64,000 bases of DNA from CAYGDP01 sp964348665 (GCA_964348665.1 CAYGDP010000003.1:170619-234618); one strand, 5' to 3'. Counted from the first letter of the stretch, positions 36,332-45,621 are shown. The notes: generated by a model not told the origin, from the letters alone. A program made the numbers and translations.

Positions 36332-36907
36332 ATGAGAGAGCTAGATCCCCAGGAAAAGTTGATCGCCCGCGAGTTGATTCGCAATCCGCGGCTCTCCGAC
36401 AACGCCATCGCCGGCAAGACAAAAATCCCAGCACGGACGGTCAGTCGGAAGCGGCATCGGCTCGAGGAAGACGGTTTAATTACTTACTATGCCGCACTCA
36501 ACGTCAATCCTAACGGAGACGATCCCGTCGGCTCGCGCCACCTCTATATCATCAAATTCCGTCTCGGCATCACCAAAAAACAAATCGTAGACGAGATCAA
36601 AAGCGAGCCGAACGTCGGCACGGTGTTCCCGGAGTTGATTTACGAGTCACACATCGCCGAAATCGAAGGCCATATCGCTCTGGTGATGATTGTGGAAGGC
36701 AAGAACGATTCGGACGTCGTCGAAAACATGCAAGGCAAAATCATCCCGTCGCTCCGGAAAAATCACGGCGCCGATTCCATCCTTCAAATCTCCACCCTCC
36801 GGCTCCTAGGTCCCGTCCGTGTCATGCACAATTATCTTCCCGCCTTCAATATGAAAGCCGGTTACCTCCATCCCAAAATCCCCAACGCGGCGATTTTCGT
36901 GGGTTGA
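36332..36907 (+). CDS. Lrp/AsnC-type transcriptional regulator
   Basis: About 191 aa from the ATG at 36332 (a GTG at 36326 is possible). The N-terminal HTH reads LDPQEKLIARELIRNPRLSD, then KIPARTVSRKRHRLEEDGLI, as in Lrp-type winged helices. The C-terminal half is longer and less typical than the usual RAM domain. Its position, divergent from gltBD, suggests it controls glutamate synthase; this is inference from location and from the known role of Lrp on gltBD in E. coli. Confidence 0.8.
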   Translation: MRELDPQEKLIARELIRNPRLSDNAIAGKTKIPARTVSRKRHRLEEDGLITYYAALNVNPNGDDPVGSRHLYIIKFRLGITKKQIVDEIKSEPNVGTVFPELIYESHIAEIEGHIALVMIVEGKNDSDVVENMQGKIIPSLRKNHGADSILQISTLRLLGPVRVMHNYLPAFNMKAGYLHPKIPNAAIFVG

Positions 36908-36960
36908 GTGGGGTCCCCGCAGGTTTTTAAATCCTTTCGCGTGATGCACCATCAATAGAA

Positions 36961-37725
36961 TCACTTCTTCCCGCCGCCCCAGGTGATTTTGCCTTTTTTA
37001 TCCACGCTGCCGCCTTTGTCGCCGGCGCGAAGATAAACGTAGGCGCGACCGTTGGAAAAATTCCCGACAACATCGAACTGCGGTTGGATGATCAGCTTGC
37101 CGGTCTTGTCAATGAATCCGTATTTGCCCCGCAACCGCACGGGGGCGAGTCCTTCGACAAACGTCGCCGCTGCTTCGAATCGGGGTTCGACGGCGAACTT
37201 GCCCTTTTTGTCGAGGTAGCCGAACTTGCCATCCACGGATACAATCGCAAGACCTTGCGAAAAACTCATCGCCGTGTCGAAGCGAGGTTCAATGGTAAAT
37301 TTACCTGTCGAATCAACATACCCGAATTTGCCATCCAGTTTCACGGAAGCCAAATTTTCGCTAAACGGCGATGCCTCCTCAAACTTCGCCGCAATCATCA
37401 TTTTGCCGGTCTTGTCTATGAATCCGTATTTGCCAGCGTCCATCACCAGCGCCAACCCTTCGGTGAACGCATATGCTTTCTCGAACCGGTGGGCGACAAT
37501 TTCCTTGCCGGTCGGTGCGATATAGCCCCATTTCTGCCCGATGCGCACCGCCGCCAATCCTTCCGAGAAAAAAACCGCGTGATCGAATCGCGCTGGAATT
37601 ACCTCGGTGCCCGACGCGTCTTTATAGCCCCACTTGCCAGCTTTCTGAAACGGAACCAGCTTCGATTCATCGGCGAGCACGACAACAACAAGCGAAAGGA
37701 AAAGAATAAACGTTCGAATTTTCAC
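36961..37725 (-). CDS. Exported WG-repeat protein
   Basis: 254 aa from the GTG at 37725, where a hydrophobic signal starts (MKIRTFILFLSLVVVVLA). Six WG beta-repeats follow, each about 35 aa, e.g. AGKWGYKDASGTEVIPARFD, DGKFGYVDSTGKFTIEPRFD and RGKYGFIDKTGKLIIQPQFD. The C-terminus is Lys/Gly-rich. WG-repeat proteins are common secreted or periplasmic proteins of unknown role. A CCACAAAAACGCGC word arm lies in its upstream region. Confidence 0.85.
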   Translation of the reverse strand: MKIRTFILFLSLVVVVLADESKLVPFQKAGKWGYKDASGTEVIPARFDHAVFFSEGLAAVRIGQKWGYIAPTGKEIVAHRFEKAYAFTEGLALVMDAGKYGFIDKTGKMMIAAKFEEASPFSENLASVKLDGKFGYVDSTGKFTIEPRFDTAMSFSQGLAIVSVDGKFGYLDKKGKFAVEPRFEAAATFVEGLAPVRLRGKYGFIDKTGKLIIQPQFDVVGNFSNGRAYVYLRAGDKGGSVDKKGKITWGGGKK

Positions 37726-37732
37726 GACGAAA

Positions 37733-37775
37733 CTTTTTGCCACAAAAACGCGCAAAAAGACACTAAAAGCGACCG
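37733..37775. repeat. Single word-like arm upstream of the WG-repeat gene
   Basis: TTGCCACAAAAACGCGCAAA followed by AAGACACTAAAAG resembles the arms at 29885 and 31441. No matching second arm was found nearby, so it is either a decayed element or a simple A-rich leader. Confidence 0.4.
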
Positions 37776-37798
37776 GGACTTTGGCTGGGGTGCGGCCT

Positions 37799-38590
37799 CT
37801 AATAATCCAAGCTCGACCCGCCTTCGGCTTCGAGGGCTTGGCCGGTGATGAAGCTCGAATCGTCGGTGGCAAGAAAGAGACAGATGCGGCCGATTTCTTC
37901 GGGAGACGCCATTCTGCCGAGCACTTGGAGTTTCGCCACGCGGTCGAGAGCAGCTTTCGGATCCTCGAGCGTTGCCGCCCAGGAGCGCATCAGCGGCGTG
38001 TCCACGTTGGACGGGCAAACGGCATTGACTCGTATGCCGAGCGGGCCGAGATCAATCGCCAGAGATTTGGTAAGCCCGATTTGCGCGGCTTTGGTCGCGC
38101 AATACGCCGCGGCGCGCGCCTGGCCAATGACGCCGACCATGGAGGAGATGTTGATGATGCTGCCGCGTGTTTTTCGCAGGTGCGGCAGCGCGAATTTGCA
38201 GCCCATAAAGGTTGTGGTGAGATTCAGCCGCACCAGTTTCTCGAATTCTTCCACACTGGTTTCGTCAATGGTCTGCGCGGGAGGATGGGAGCCGACATTA
38301 TTGATGATGCAATCGAGCCGGCCAAAGGTTTTGGCAGCGCGATCAACGGCGGCTTGAAACTGTCTGGGTTGTATTACGTCGCACTCGATACATATCGAAC
38401 GCTTCAGTTGACGCGCCAGCTCTTTACCTTCTTTGCAGGCGCGGTCGAGGATGGCTACGCGTCCGCCTTCGGTGGCGAACACGCGCGCGCAGCCTGCGCC
38501 AATCCCCATCGCACCGCCGGTGATCACAACTGCTTTGCCTTTGAAGCGCACGACGGGATTGTAGTGGCCAATCTCATTCACGGCAATCAT
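37799..38590 (-). CDS. SDR-family oxidoreductase
   Basis: 263 aa from the ATG at 38590 (a start at 38650 would add 20 residues and almost touch the divergent ABC gene). TGGAMGIG binds NAD(P), followed by IINNVGSHP, the catalytic Ser in NISSMVG and YCATK. The C-terminus is DSSFITGQALEAEGGSSLDY. NNVG instead of NNAG is a known variation. Paralogous to the SDR at 17931 but clearly distinct; the substrate is unknown. Confidence 0.9.
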   Translation of the reverse strand: MIAVNEIGHYNPVVRFKGKAVVITGGAMGIGAGCARVFATEGGRVAILDRACKEGKELARQLKRSICIECDVIQPRQFQAAVDRAAKTFGRLDCIINNVGSHPPAQTIDETSVEEFEKLVRLNLTTTFMGCKFALPHLRKTRGSIINISSMVGVIGQARAAAYCATKAAQIGLTKSLAIDLGPLGIRVNAVCPSNVDTPLMRSWAATLEDPKAALDRVAKLQVLGRMASPEEIGRICLFLATDDSSFITGQALEAEGGSSLDY

Positions 38591-38660
38591 TTCCCCTAAT
38601 GGAGGATCGGGGAGCGGCAACAGCTTGCGTTGTGAGTAGTTTTCGGGCATCGTGGCCGCG

Positions 38661-39578
38661 ATGGCTGCAAAAGTTAAAGTAACAGAGTTGGTAAAAAACT
38701 ACGGCGAAATCAAAGCCGTGCGCGGCGTGTCCTTCGAGATCGCCGAGGGCGAGATTTTTGGGTTGCTCGGTCCGAATGGCGCTGGCAAGACGACCACGCT
38801 GGAATGCGTGATCGGCTTGCGCGACGCCGATGCTGGCGCGATTGAGGTCTGTGGATTTGATATTTGCAAACAACCCGGCGAAGTGAAACAGCGGATTGGC
38901 GCGCAACTGCAGGCAACGGCGTTGCAGGACAAAATCACCGTGCGCGAGGCTTTGGAGTTATTTGGCAGTTTTTACCAAAGGCGGGCTAAGACGGACGAAC
39001 TTCTGGCGAAATTCGCGCTGACGGAGAAAGCCGACGCGCGGTTTGAGACGTTGTCAGGCGGTCAAAAACAACGGCTCGCGGTTGCTCTCTCTTTGGTAAA
39101 TGATCCGGAGTTATTATTTCTCGATGAACCGTCCGCTGCGCTCGATGCGCAAGCCCGGCGCGAATTGCACGAGACGATCAAGCAGCTCCGTCGCGAAAAA
39201 CGCACGGTGTTATTGACGACCCATTACATCGAGGAGGCCGAGCAGCTTTGTGATCGGGTGGCGATCATTGATCATGGTCAGATCATCGCCAGCGGCGCGC
39301 CGCGAGATTTGATGGCAAAATCCAAAGGATTGTCGCGCATCACGCTGGCGACCGCGAAGCCGCTGGACGTGGAGCGCTTGAAAACGCTTGCTTCGGTTGC
39401 GGCAGTCGAGATGAATGGCCAAGGCTGTGTATTGCGGTCGGCGAAGGTCAGCGAGACGGTCATCGCCGCGGTCAAGTTTCTCGAAGCCGAGCAAAACGAA
39501 CTGCTCGATTTGCACATTCAGAAACCGTCGCTGGAAGACGTCTTTATCGAATTGACGGGGAGGAGGATACGGGAATGA
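38661..39578 (+). CDS. ABC transporter ATP-binding protein (ABC-2 type exporter)
   Basis: 305 aa from the ATG at 38661 (GTG at 38652 possible). Walker A GPNGAGKTTTLE, signature LSGGQKQRLAVA and Walker B LLFLDEPSAALD are intact. The C-terminal extension of about 90 aa is typical for DrrA/CcmA-like exporters. The next gene is an ABC-2 permease, so the pair forms one exporter. The substrate is unknown. Confidence 0.94.
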   Translation: MAAKVKVTELVKNYGEIKAVRGVSFEIAEGEIFGLLGPNGAGKTTTLECVIGLRDADAGAIEVCGFDICKQPGEVKQRIGAQLQATALQDKITVREALELFGSFYQRRAKTDELLAKFALTEKADARFETLSGGQKQRLAVALSLVNDPELLFLDEPSAALDAQARRELHETIKQLRREKRTVLLTTHYIEEAEQLCDRVAIIDHGQIIASGAPRDLMAKSKGLSRITLATAKPLDVERLKTLASVAAVEMNGQGCVLRSAKVSETVIAAVKFLEAEQNELLDLHIQKPSLEDVFIELTGRRIRE

Positions 39579-39705
39579 AACTTCAAACTTCAATCCTCAA
39601 ACTTCAAGGAATCTTTAAGCCTCAAGCCCCGAATGTCGAAACCGCAGCTTGGAGCTTGGAGTTTGATGCTTTCCTGATGCTTGAAGTTTGGAGTTTGAAG
39701 TATTT
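39578..39705. repeat. Word-like inverted-arm element between ABC genes
   Basis: The left arm (39578-39630) repeats CTTCAAAC/CCTCAAAC words from the ATPase stop codon onwards. The right arm (39647-39703) repeats GCTTGGAGTTTGA and TTGAAGTTTGGAG. A hairpin in the mRNA between the ATPase and permease is likely. Best-preserved example of the family in this window. Confidence 0.75.
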
Positions 39706-39711
39706 CCGACC

Positions 39712-40551
39712 ATGAACGGTTTTCTCAATCACCTCGCGACGACGCTGCGATTGATTCTGCGGAATCGGCAGGCGCTCATTTTCAGCTACATCTTCCCGAT
39801 GGTGTTCCTCGTGATGTTCGCGATGCTGCCCCAGAGCGACCGATTTTCGCTGCGGCTAACCTTGGGGCAATTATTGACGATGACGATGCTAGGTGCATCG
39901 TTGTTCGGGCTTCCAATTTCGTTTGTGGTCGAGCGCGAGCGTGGGTTGTGGCGGCGGTATCGGCTCGCGCCGCTGGCGCCGGGCTGGTTTGTGGCCAGCG
40001 CGTTGTTGAGCCGGTTCGTGATCTTGGTCACGTCGGCGCTGTTACAAATCGCTGTCGCGGTGACGGTATTTCATATGTCGATACCGAACCAGCCCGTTGA
40101 ACTGTTGATCGCGTTCACATTCTCGGCTTTTGCGTATATGGGGATCGGCTTGATCATCGCGATGCTGGCCGATAGCGCGGCGAGCGTCCAAGCGATGTCG
40201 CAAAGTTTGTTTTTGCCGATGATGTTTCTCGGGGTCGCGTTTCCTCTCTGGTTTTTGCCGCCCGCCGCGCAAGTTGCCGCGCTGTTTTTTCCGAGTCGGT
40301 ATTCGACCGAATTGATGCGAGGATGTATCACAGGCCTGAACGGATTGGAATCCACCGAGGCGATTTACAGTCTTGTTGCGCTCGCGCTGATGGGCGGAAC
40401 GGCGTGTCTGGTGGCGGCGAAACTGTTTCGATGGGAAACGAATCAACCCCAGAGACCGCGCGCAATCGCGTGGCTTGCGGTGGTACTCGGTTTGTGGCTG
40501 GTGATTGGGTTGGGGGCGAGGCAACTCGGTTTTGTGCAAGTCAAGCCCTGA
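39712..40551 (+). CDS. ABC-2 type transporter permease
   Basis: 279 aa from the ATG at 39712. Six membrane helices are seen, with LRNRQALIFSYIFPMVFLVMF at the N-terminus, as in DrrB-like permeases. The segment FLPMMFLGVAFPLWFLPPAAQ is the conserved ABC2 signature region. Forms an exporter with the ATPase at 38661, separated from it by the word-like element. Confidence 0.88.
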   Translation: MNGFLNHLATTLRLILRNRQALIFSYIFPMVFLVMFAMLPQSDRFSLRLTLGQLLTMTMLGASLFGLPISFVVERERGLWRRYRLAPLAPGWFVASALLSRFVILVTSALLQIAVAVTVFHMSIPNQPVELLIAFTFSAFAYMGIGLIIAMLADSAASVQAMSQSLFLPMMFLGVAFPLWFLPPAAQVAALFFPSRYSTELMRGCITGLNGLESTEAIYSLVALALMGGTACLVAAKLFRWETNQPQRPRAIAWLAVVLGLWLVIGLGARQLGFVQVKP

Positions 40552-40552
40552 C

Positions 40553-41248
40553 ATGGCAACGACTCCGTCCATCGTCCAGATCCGCGAGCTGACGAAGATT
40601 TTTCGGCAGGGCGAAATCGAGGTCACAGCGCTGAATCACGTCTCGCTCGACATCGCCGCCGGGGATTTCGTTGCCTTGATGGGACCGAGCGGTTCGGGGA
40701 AAAGTACGCTGCTCCATATCATCGCGGGAATCGATCGTCCTAGTAGCGGACAATGTGTTGTTCAAGATACCGACGTCGGCGCGCTTAGCGAAACCAAGCT
40801 TGCTGACTGGCGCAATCAACACGTCGGGTTCGTGTTTCAGACCTTCAATCTCATCCCTGTCCTCACGGCGTTTGAGAACGTCGAGTTGCCTCTGTTGCTC
40901 ACCAGCCTGAACTCCCGCGAGCGACGCGCGCATGTCGAGGCAGCGCTCGAACTCGTCGGGCTTTCTGACCGGATCCGACACCTGCCGCGTCAACTGTCCG
41001 GCGGCCAGGAACAGAGAGTCGCCATCGCGCGCGCCCTGGTCACGGATCCGACCCTCATCGTTGCGGACGAACCGACGGGCAATCTCGACGCTCACTCGGC
41101 GACGGAAGTATTGAATCTATTGCAACAGTTGAACCGCGAATCCGGCAAGACAATTATCCTGGTCACGCACGATCCCAAAGCGGCGTCGTTCGCGAAACGG
41201 ACGGTGCATTTGGAGAAAGGGGAACTTCTCAATGGAGACGCTCATTAA
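40553..41248 (+). CDS. ABC transporter ATP-binding protein (MacB/LolD type)
   Basis: 231 aa. Starts one base after the permease stop. Walker A GPSGSGKSTLLH, Q-loop FVFQTFNLIPVLTAFENVELP, signature LSGGQEQRVAIARALV and Walker B LIVADEPTGNLD are those of LolD/MacB-like ATPases. It opens a tripartite unit with two FtsX-type permeases and a HlyD-like adaptor downstream. Confidence 0.94.
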   Translation: MATTPSIVQIRELTKIFRQGEIEVTALNHVSLDIAAGDFVALMGPSGSGKSTLLHIIAGIDRPSSGQCVVQDTDVGALSETKLADWRNQHVGFVFQTFNLIPVLTAFENVELPLLLTSLNSRERRAHVEAALELVGLSDRIRHLPRQLSGGQEQRVAIARALVTDPTLIVADEPTGNLDAHSATEVLNLLQQLNRESGKTIILVTHDPKAASFAKRTVHLEKGELLNGDAH

Positions 41249-41362
41249 AGATGATGAGACCGGTATCAGTTTGTTGAATTACTCGCCGTGCGGCGAAATC
41301 GGGTTATTCAACTGCATGTTTTTATTTACCGTTTTTGACGTGATTAACGGTTTTTACGAGCC

Positions 41363-42520
41363 ATGACAACCACTGGTTTTATTTTAAGAAATGCCCTGCG
41401 CAACAAGCGCCGGCTGATCCTCACCATCGCCAGCGTGGCGGTGAGCCTTTTCCTTTTTACCACGCTGCAAACGGCTCTGAAAATCATGACCCAGCCGCCC
41501 ACGACCGAACAAGCGGCGCTACGAATCGTGGTACGCCATCGGGTTTCCCTCGCGAATCTCATTCCCATTCGGTACCGCTATCGCATCGAGCAAATCGAAG
41601 GCGTCGAGTATTGCTCGGCGTTCACGTGGTTTGGTGGCATCTATCAGGACGAGAGTAAAAGCAATTTCGCGCAGTTCGCTTGCGATCCCGATCGAATCTT
41701 TCACATTTTTACCGATATTGACGTCGCGCCAAACCATCTCGATGCGTTTCGGAAAGAGCGGACGGCGTGCATTGTCGGCAAAAAATTGCTCGAACGGTTC
41801 GGCTGGAAAATCGGCGACCGCATCACGCTGACCCAGGGGATTTTTCCCTGTGACGCCGAGCTGATTATCCGAGGCGTGTACACACCGAAGACTAACGCGG
41901 AGTTTGACGAGACGATTCTTTTTTTCCGACACGATTACTTTGACGAGCTACTGAACAAATTCAGCCAGGTCGGAACGTTTTGGATAAAGGTGAGAACCGC
42001 CGAGGATGTGCCGCGCCTCATCGAGCAAATAGACGCCTCCTTTCGTAACACCTCGGCCGAGACCAAGACCGAAACCGAGCGCGCGTTCCAGCTAGGATTT
42101 ATTTCGATGTTCGGCAACATCAAACTCTTCCTCGGTTCGATCTGCACCGTTATCGTATTTACGATGTTGCTGGTCAGCGCCAGCACGATGAGCATGGCCA
42201 TTCGCGAACGCGCCCGGGAAATCGCAATTCTCAAGGCGCTCGGCTACAACGGCAGCCATATCTTCGGGTTGATCCTTGCCGAATCGCTTGGATTGGCGGT
42301 CACCGGCGGGTTGATCGGTTGTGTCGGCGCGAAACTTTTTTATTCCAACGTGGACATCTACAAACTATCGCAGGGCAACATCCCGTTTTTTCCTGTCGAT
42401 GCCGATGTGATTGCCATTGGCCTATTGGTCGCGCTCTTGCTCGGTGTGGTGAGCGCCCTGGCGCCCGCGTGGTCGAGCGCGCGCACAACGGTCGTGGAAG
42501 GACTTCGGACTCTGGATTGA
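41363..42520 (+). CDS. FtsX/MacB-type ABC permease 1
   Basis: 385 aa. N-terminal helix NKRRLILTIASVAVSLFLF, then a large periplasmic MacB-PCD-like domain, and a C-terminal FtsX domain with three helices containing MSMAIRERAREIAILKALGY. The protein ends in SARTTVVEGLRTLD. A 114-bp leader separates it from the ATPase and no feature stands out there. Works with the second permease at 42655. Confidence 0.9.
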   Translation: MTTTGFILRNALRNKRRLILTIASVAVSLFLFTTLQTALKIMTQPPTTEQAALRIVVRHRVSLANLIPIRYRYRIEQIEGVEYCSAFTWFGGIYQDESKSNFAQFACDPDRIFHIFTDIDVAPNHLDAFRKERTACIVGKKLLERFGWKIGDRITLTQGIFPCDAELIIRGVYTPKTNAEFDETILFFRHDYFDELLNKFSQVGTFWIKVRTAEDVPRLIEQIDASFRNTSAETKTETERAFQLGFISMFGNIKLFLGSICTVIVFTMLLVSASTMSMAIRERAREIAILKALGYNGSHIFGLILAESLGLAVTGGLIGCVGAKLFYSNVDIYKLSQGNIPFFPVDADVIAIGLLVALLLGVVSALAPAWSSARTTVVEGLRTLD

Positions 42521-42530
42521 GAAATGAATA

Positions 42531-42641
42531 AATTCAACTCTCAACATTCAACGCCAAACTCCCAATGTTCAACTCTTCGGAAACAGCGCTCAATCCAACT
42601 CTTGAGCGTTGAGAGTTGGAAGTTGAATGTCGGAAGTTGAC
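42531..42641. repeat. Word-like inverted-arm element between FtsX genes
   Basis: The left arm (42532-42578) is made of TTCAACTCTCAACATTCAAC-like words. The right arm (42602-42641) is TTGAGCGTTGAGAGTTGGAA and GTTGAATGTCGGAAGTTGA. Vocabulary differs from the 39578 element although the plan is the same. Confidence 0.7.
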
Positions 42642-42654
42642 TCCGTTTGCTTCC

Positions 42655-43818
42655 ATGGCCATTCCCATTACATACAACCTTCGCAGCTTGCGCGTTCGAT
42701 GGCGCGCAACGCTGGCGACTGCGTTAAGCATTGCCTTGGTCGTGGCTGTTTTTGTGATGGTGATGGCGCTGGCGAGCGGGTTGAAGGCGACCTATATCAA
42801 CACGGGCGACAACCGCAATCTGCTGGTGATGCGCCGCGGCTCGACGGCCGAGTCGTCCAGCCAGATACGCCGCGATGAAGCGACTCGAATCAAATACCTC
42901 GACGGCATCGCCCGCGACGCAAACAATCAACCGATTGCCTCATCCGAAATCATCGTGCTGATCCTCCTTGATCGCATGGACGGCAGCGGGACGGCGAATG
43001 TGCTGGTGCGCGGGATCGGTCCAATGGCGCTCGAATTGCGTCCGCAAATTAAAATCACCGAAGGACGAATGTTTCGCGCGGGACTCCACGAATGTGTTGT
43101 GAGCCGCCGCATCGCCGACCGATTCAAGAACTGCAGTGTCGGCCAGAGCTTTTTCACCAGCAAAACCGAGTGGCGCGTCGTCGGAATCTTTGACGCAGCG
43201 CAAACGGCGTATGAATCCGAGGTGTGGGTGGACGCCGACGAAGCGCGCGATGCCTTCAAGCGAAATTTCTACGGCTCGGTGCTGTTGCGCGTAGAGAATC
43301 CGGCATCCGCGAACGCGTTGATCAAACGGATGACAGACGATAAACTGCTCGGCATGAAAGTGCAGCCCGAAACGCAGTATTGGCAAGAACAGACGAAAAA
43401 TGCCACGCCGATCCAGTTCATCGGTTCTCTGTTGGCGATCGTGATGAGCATCGGCGCGGCGTTTGCGGCCATGAACACGATGTATGCAGCCGTCGCGGCG
43501 CGCACACGAGAGATCGGCACGTTGCGTGTGCTGGGTTTTCGGCGGAGGGAGATATACGCATCGTTCCTGCTTGAATCCGTCTTGTTATCGTTGGTCGGCG
43601 GGATAATCGGATGCGCTCTCTCGCTACCGTTGAACGGCTTTGCCGCAGGCACGATGAGCCCGACGAGCTTCTCGGAAGTCGCGTTTCAATTCCGCATCAC
43701 GGGCGAATTACTGGCCAAAGGCATGGCGTTCGCGCTGGTGATGGGGGTGGCAGGCGGGCTTCTTCCCGCAAGACTCGCCGCGCAAAAACCCGTGCTTGAC
43801 GCGCTGCGGTCGGTATGA
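42655..43818 (+). CDS. FtsX/MacB-type ABC permease 2
   Basis: 387 aa from the ATG at 42655. The N-terminal helix RWRATLATALSIALVVAVFV is followed by a periplasmic domain and a C-terminal FtsX domain with AAVAARTREIGTLRVLGFRR. The end LPARLAAQKPVLDALRSV is typical. With the first permease it probably forms a heterodimeric MacB-like complex. Confidence 0.9.
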   Translation: MAIPITYNLRSLRVRWRATLATALSIALVVAVFVMVMALASGLKATYINTGDNRNLLVMRRGSTAESSSQIRRDEATRIKYLDGIARDANNQPIASSEIIVLILLDRMDGSGTANVLVRGIGPMALELRPQIKITEGRMFRAGLHECVVSRRIADRFKNCSVGQSFFTSKTEWRVVGIFDAAQTAYESEVWVDADEARDAFKRNFYGSVLLRVENPASANALIKRMTDDKLLGMKVQPETQYWQEQTKNATPIQFIGSLLAIVMSIGAAFAAMNTMYAAVAARTREIGTLRVLGFRRREIYASFLLESVLLSLVGGIIGCALSLPLNGFAAGTMSPTSFSEVAFQFRITGELLAKGMAFALVMGVAGGLLPARLAAQKPVLDALRSV

Positions 43819-43834
43819 CGATGATAGGGTTCTG

Positions 43835-44809
43835 ATGAGTTCTTCGCCTGAATCACTGTCGCGGCTGCAAATTGCAGCGGACAAAAAAGCCCGGCGACCC
43901 GGCTGGATGCTTCCTTTGATCGCGGGAGTGATTATTGCAGCGCTCGTGATCGCGGTTGCTGTGATCCTGGAGGGCAAGAAACCAACACCGTCGCCTCAAG
44001 TCGCGCAAAACACTCCCAATTCCGCCACTCCAATCCCGGCAAATAATCCAGACAAATCGCCAAAAGCAAATGGTGCCGTGTTAACGGTCAGCGGCTATAT
44101 CATCCCGCGCGAGCGGATCGAGTTGAGTCCGAAATTCATGGGCACCGTGAAATGGATCGGGGTCAAGAAAGGCGACCGAGTGAAGAAGGGCGACGTGATC
44201 GTGCGATTGGAGGATGACGAACAGCAGGCGCGGCTGTTGGAGGCGCAAGGACAACTCGCTCGCGCGGAGGCGAACCTCGCAAATGCAGAAGCGAATCTGA
44301 AGCGGCAACAATCGCTGGCCAAGAACAACGTGGAGAGCGAGAGGGCGCTGGATGATGCGAAGCGCGCTCGCGACGCCGCCGCGGCGGAGATTACCGTCGC
44401 GAAAGGCGCCCTGGCATTGCAACAAACATGGCTTGATTGGTGTACGATTCGTGCGCCAATTGATGGGACGATTTTGGAGAAACTCGTTGACCCAAATGAG
44501 TTGGTCGCGCCGCAAAGTTTTGGCGGTGGCCGTGGGCCGAGCACGGCGTTTGTCGCGATGGCAGATCTGAACGATTTACAGGTGGAGATTGATCTGAACG
44601 AAGCAGATGTGGCAAAAGCGCGGTTGGGTCAGCGATGTCGTGTCAGTCCCGAAGCCTATCCCGACAAGCACTACTCGGGAACCGTCGCCGAAATTGCGCC
44701 CGAAGCCAGTCGGCAAAAGGGGACGTTGCAGGTGAAAGTGCAGATTGAAAAGCCCGATACGTTTCTGACGCCGGAGTTGAGCGCGCGCGTGGATTTTTTG
44801 ACGGATTGA
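43835..44809 (+). CDS. HlyD/MacA-type periplasmic adaptor (RND/MFP family)
   Basis: 324 aa from the ATG at 43835. An N-terminal membrane helix (GWMLPLIAGVIIAALVIAVA) leads to a biotinyl-lipoyl half domain (GVKKGDRVKKGDVIVRLED). A coiled-coil hairpin follows (about 120-185, rich in ARAEANLANAEANL), then the second lipoyl half WCTIRAPIDGTILEKLVDPN. C-terminal beta-barrel. Completes the MacAB-like exporter. Confidence 0.92.
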   Translation: MSSSPESLSRLQIAADKKARRPGWMLPLIAGVIIAALVIAVAVILEGKKPTPSPQVAQNTPNSATPIPANNPDKSPKANGAVLTVSGYIIPRERIELSPKFMGTVKWIGVKKGDRVKKGDVIVRLEDDEQQARLLEAQGQLARAEANLANAEANLKRQQSLAKNNVESERALDDAKRARDAAAAEITVAKGALALQQTWLDWCTIRAPIDGTILEKLVDPNELVAPQSFGGGRGPSTAFVAMADLNDLQVEIDLNEADVAKARLGQRCRVSPEAYPDKHYSGTVAEIAPEASRQKGTLQVKVQIEKPDTFLTPELSARVDFLTD

Positions 44810-44850
44810 ATGACCTCGCACGATTACTGTCGAACCAACAGGAGAAAACC

Positions 44851-45564
44851 ATGAACGAACTGAATCGCAGAGAATTTGTACGAGTGAGCGGCGTTGCGGC
44901 GGTCGGCCTTGCCGCCTCGCAATTCCCCTTAGCCGCGCGCGCGGCGGATGCAATTGCACTTTCCCCGTTACCCTATCCGGTTGACGCGCTGGAACCGCAC
45001 ATAGACGCGCAAACGATGACGATCCATCACGGCAAACACCACAAAGCCTACGTGGACAAGCTCAACGAGGCGCTTGCCAAGCACGCCGAGCTGGCAGGTA
45101 AGAAATTAAACGACTTACTGCGCGATATCAAGTCCGTACCGGAAGACATCCGCACCGCTGTGCAAAACCACGGTGGCGGTCACGCGAACCACAGCTTATT
45201 TTGGATGACGATGAAGAAGGGCGGTGGGGGCGAACCGACCGGCGATCTCGCGAAAGCGATCGAAGGATCCTTTGGCGGATTGGTGAAGCTGAAGGAAACG
45301 ATCAACGACAATGGGTTAAAACGATTTGGGAGCGGCTGGAGCTGGCTGGTCGTCAGCGCGGACAAAAAACTAAAAGCCTATTCCACCGCGAACCAGGATA
45401 GTCCGCTGATGCAAAGTGATACACCGATCCTCGGTATTGATGTTTGGGAACACGCCTACTATCTGAAATACCAAAACAAACGCGGTGATTACCTCGCCGC
45501 TTGGTGGAACGTGGTCAACTGGGACGAAGTCGCCAGCCGCTATGCGGCGGCAATCAATCGGTAA
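44851..45564 (+). CDS. Tat-exported Fe/Mn superoxide dismutase
   Basis: 237 aa from the ATG at 44851. The N-terminus NRREFVRVSGVAAVGLAASQ is a twin-arginine signal peptide. The SOD body follows: LEPHIDAQTMTIHHGKHH (metal ligand His59), HANHSLFWMTM (second ligand His) and DVWEHAYYLKYQNKR (ligands Asp and His). A secreted SOD protects the periplasm. It begins 41 bp after the adaptor gene. Confidence 0.95.
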   Translation: MNELNRREFVRVSGVAAVGLAASQFPLAARAADAIALSPLPYPVDALEPHIDAQTMTIHHGKHHKAYVDKLNEALAKHAELAGKKLNDLLRDIKSVPEDIRTAVQNHGGGHANHSLFWMTMKKGGGGEPTGDLAKAIEGSFGGLVKLKETINDNGLKRFGSGWSWLVVSADKKLKAYSTANQDSPLMQSDTPILGIDVWEHAYYLKYQNKRGDYLAAWWNVVNWDEVASRYAAAINR

Positions 45565-45621
45565 ACCGCCGATAAATAATCCGTGATTCGCGCTCGGCGA
45601 TTGGGTAAAAGCGTTCCGTCC

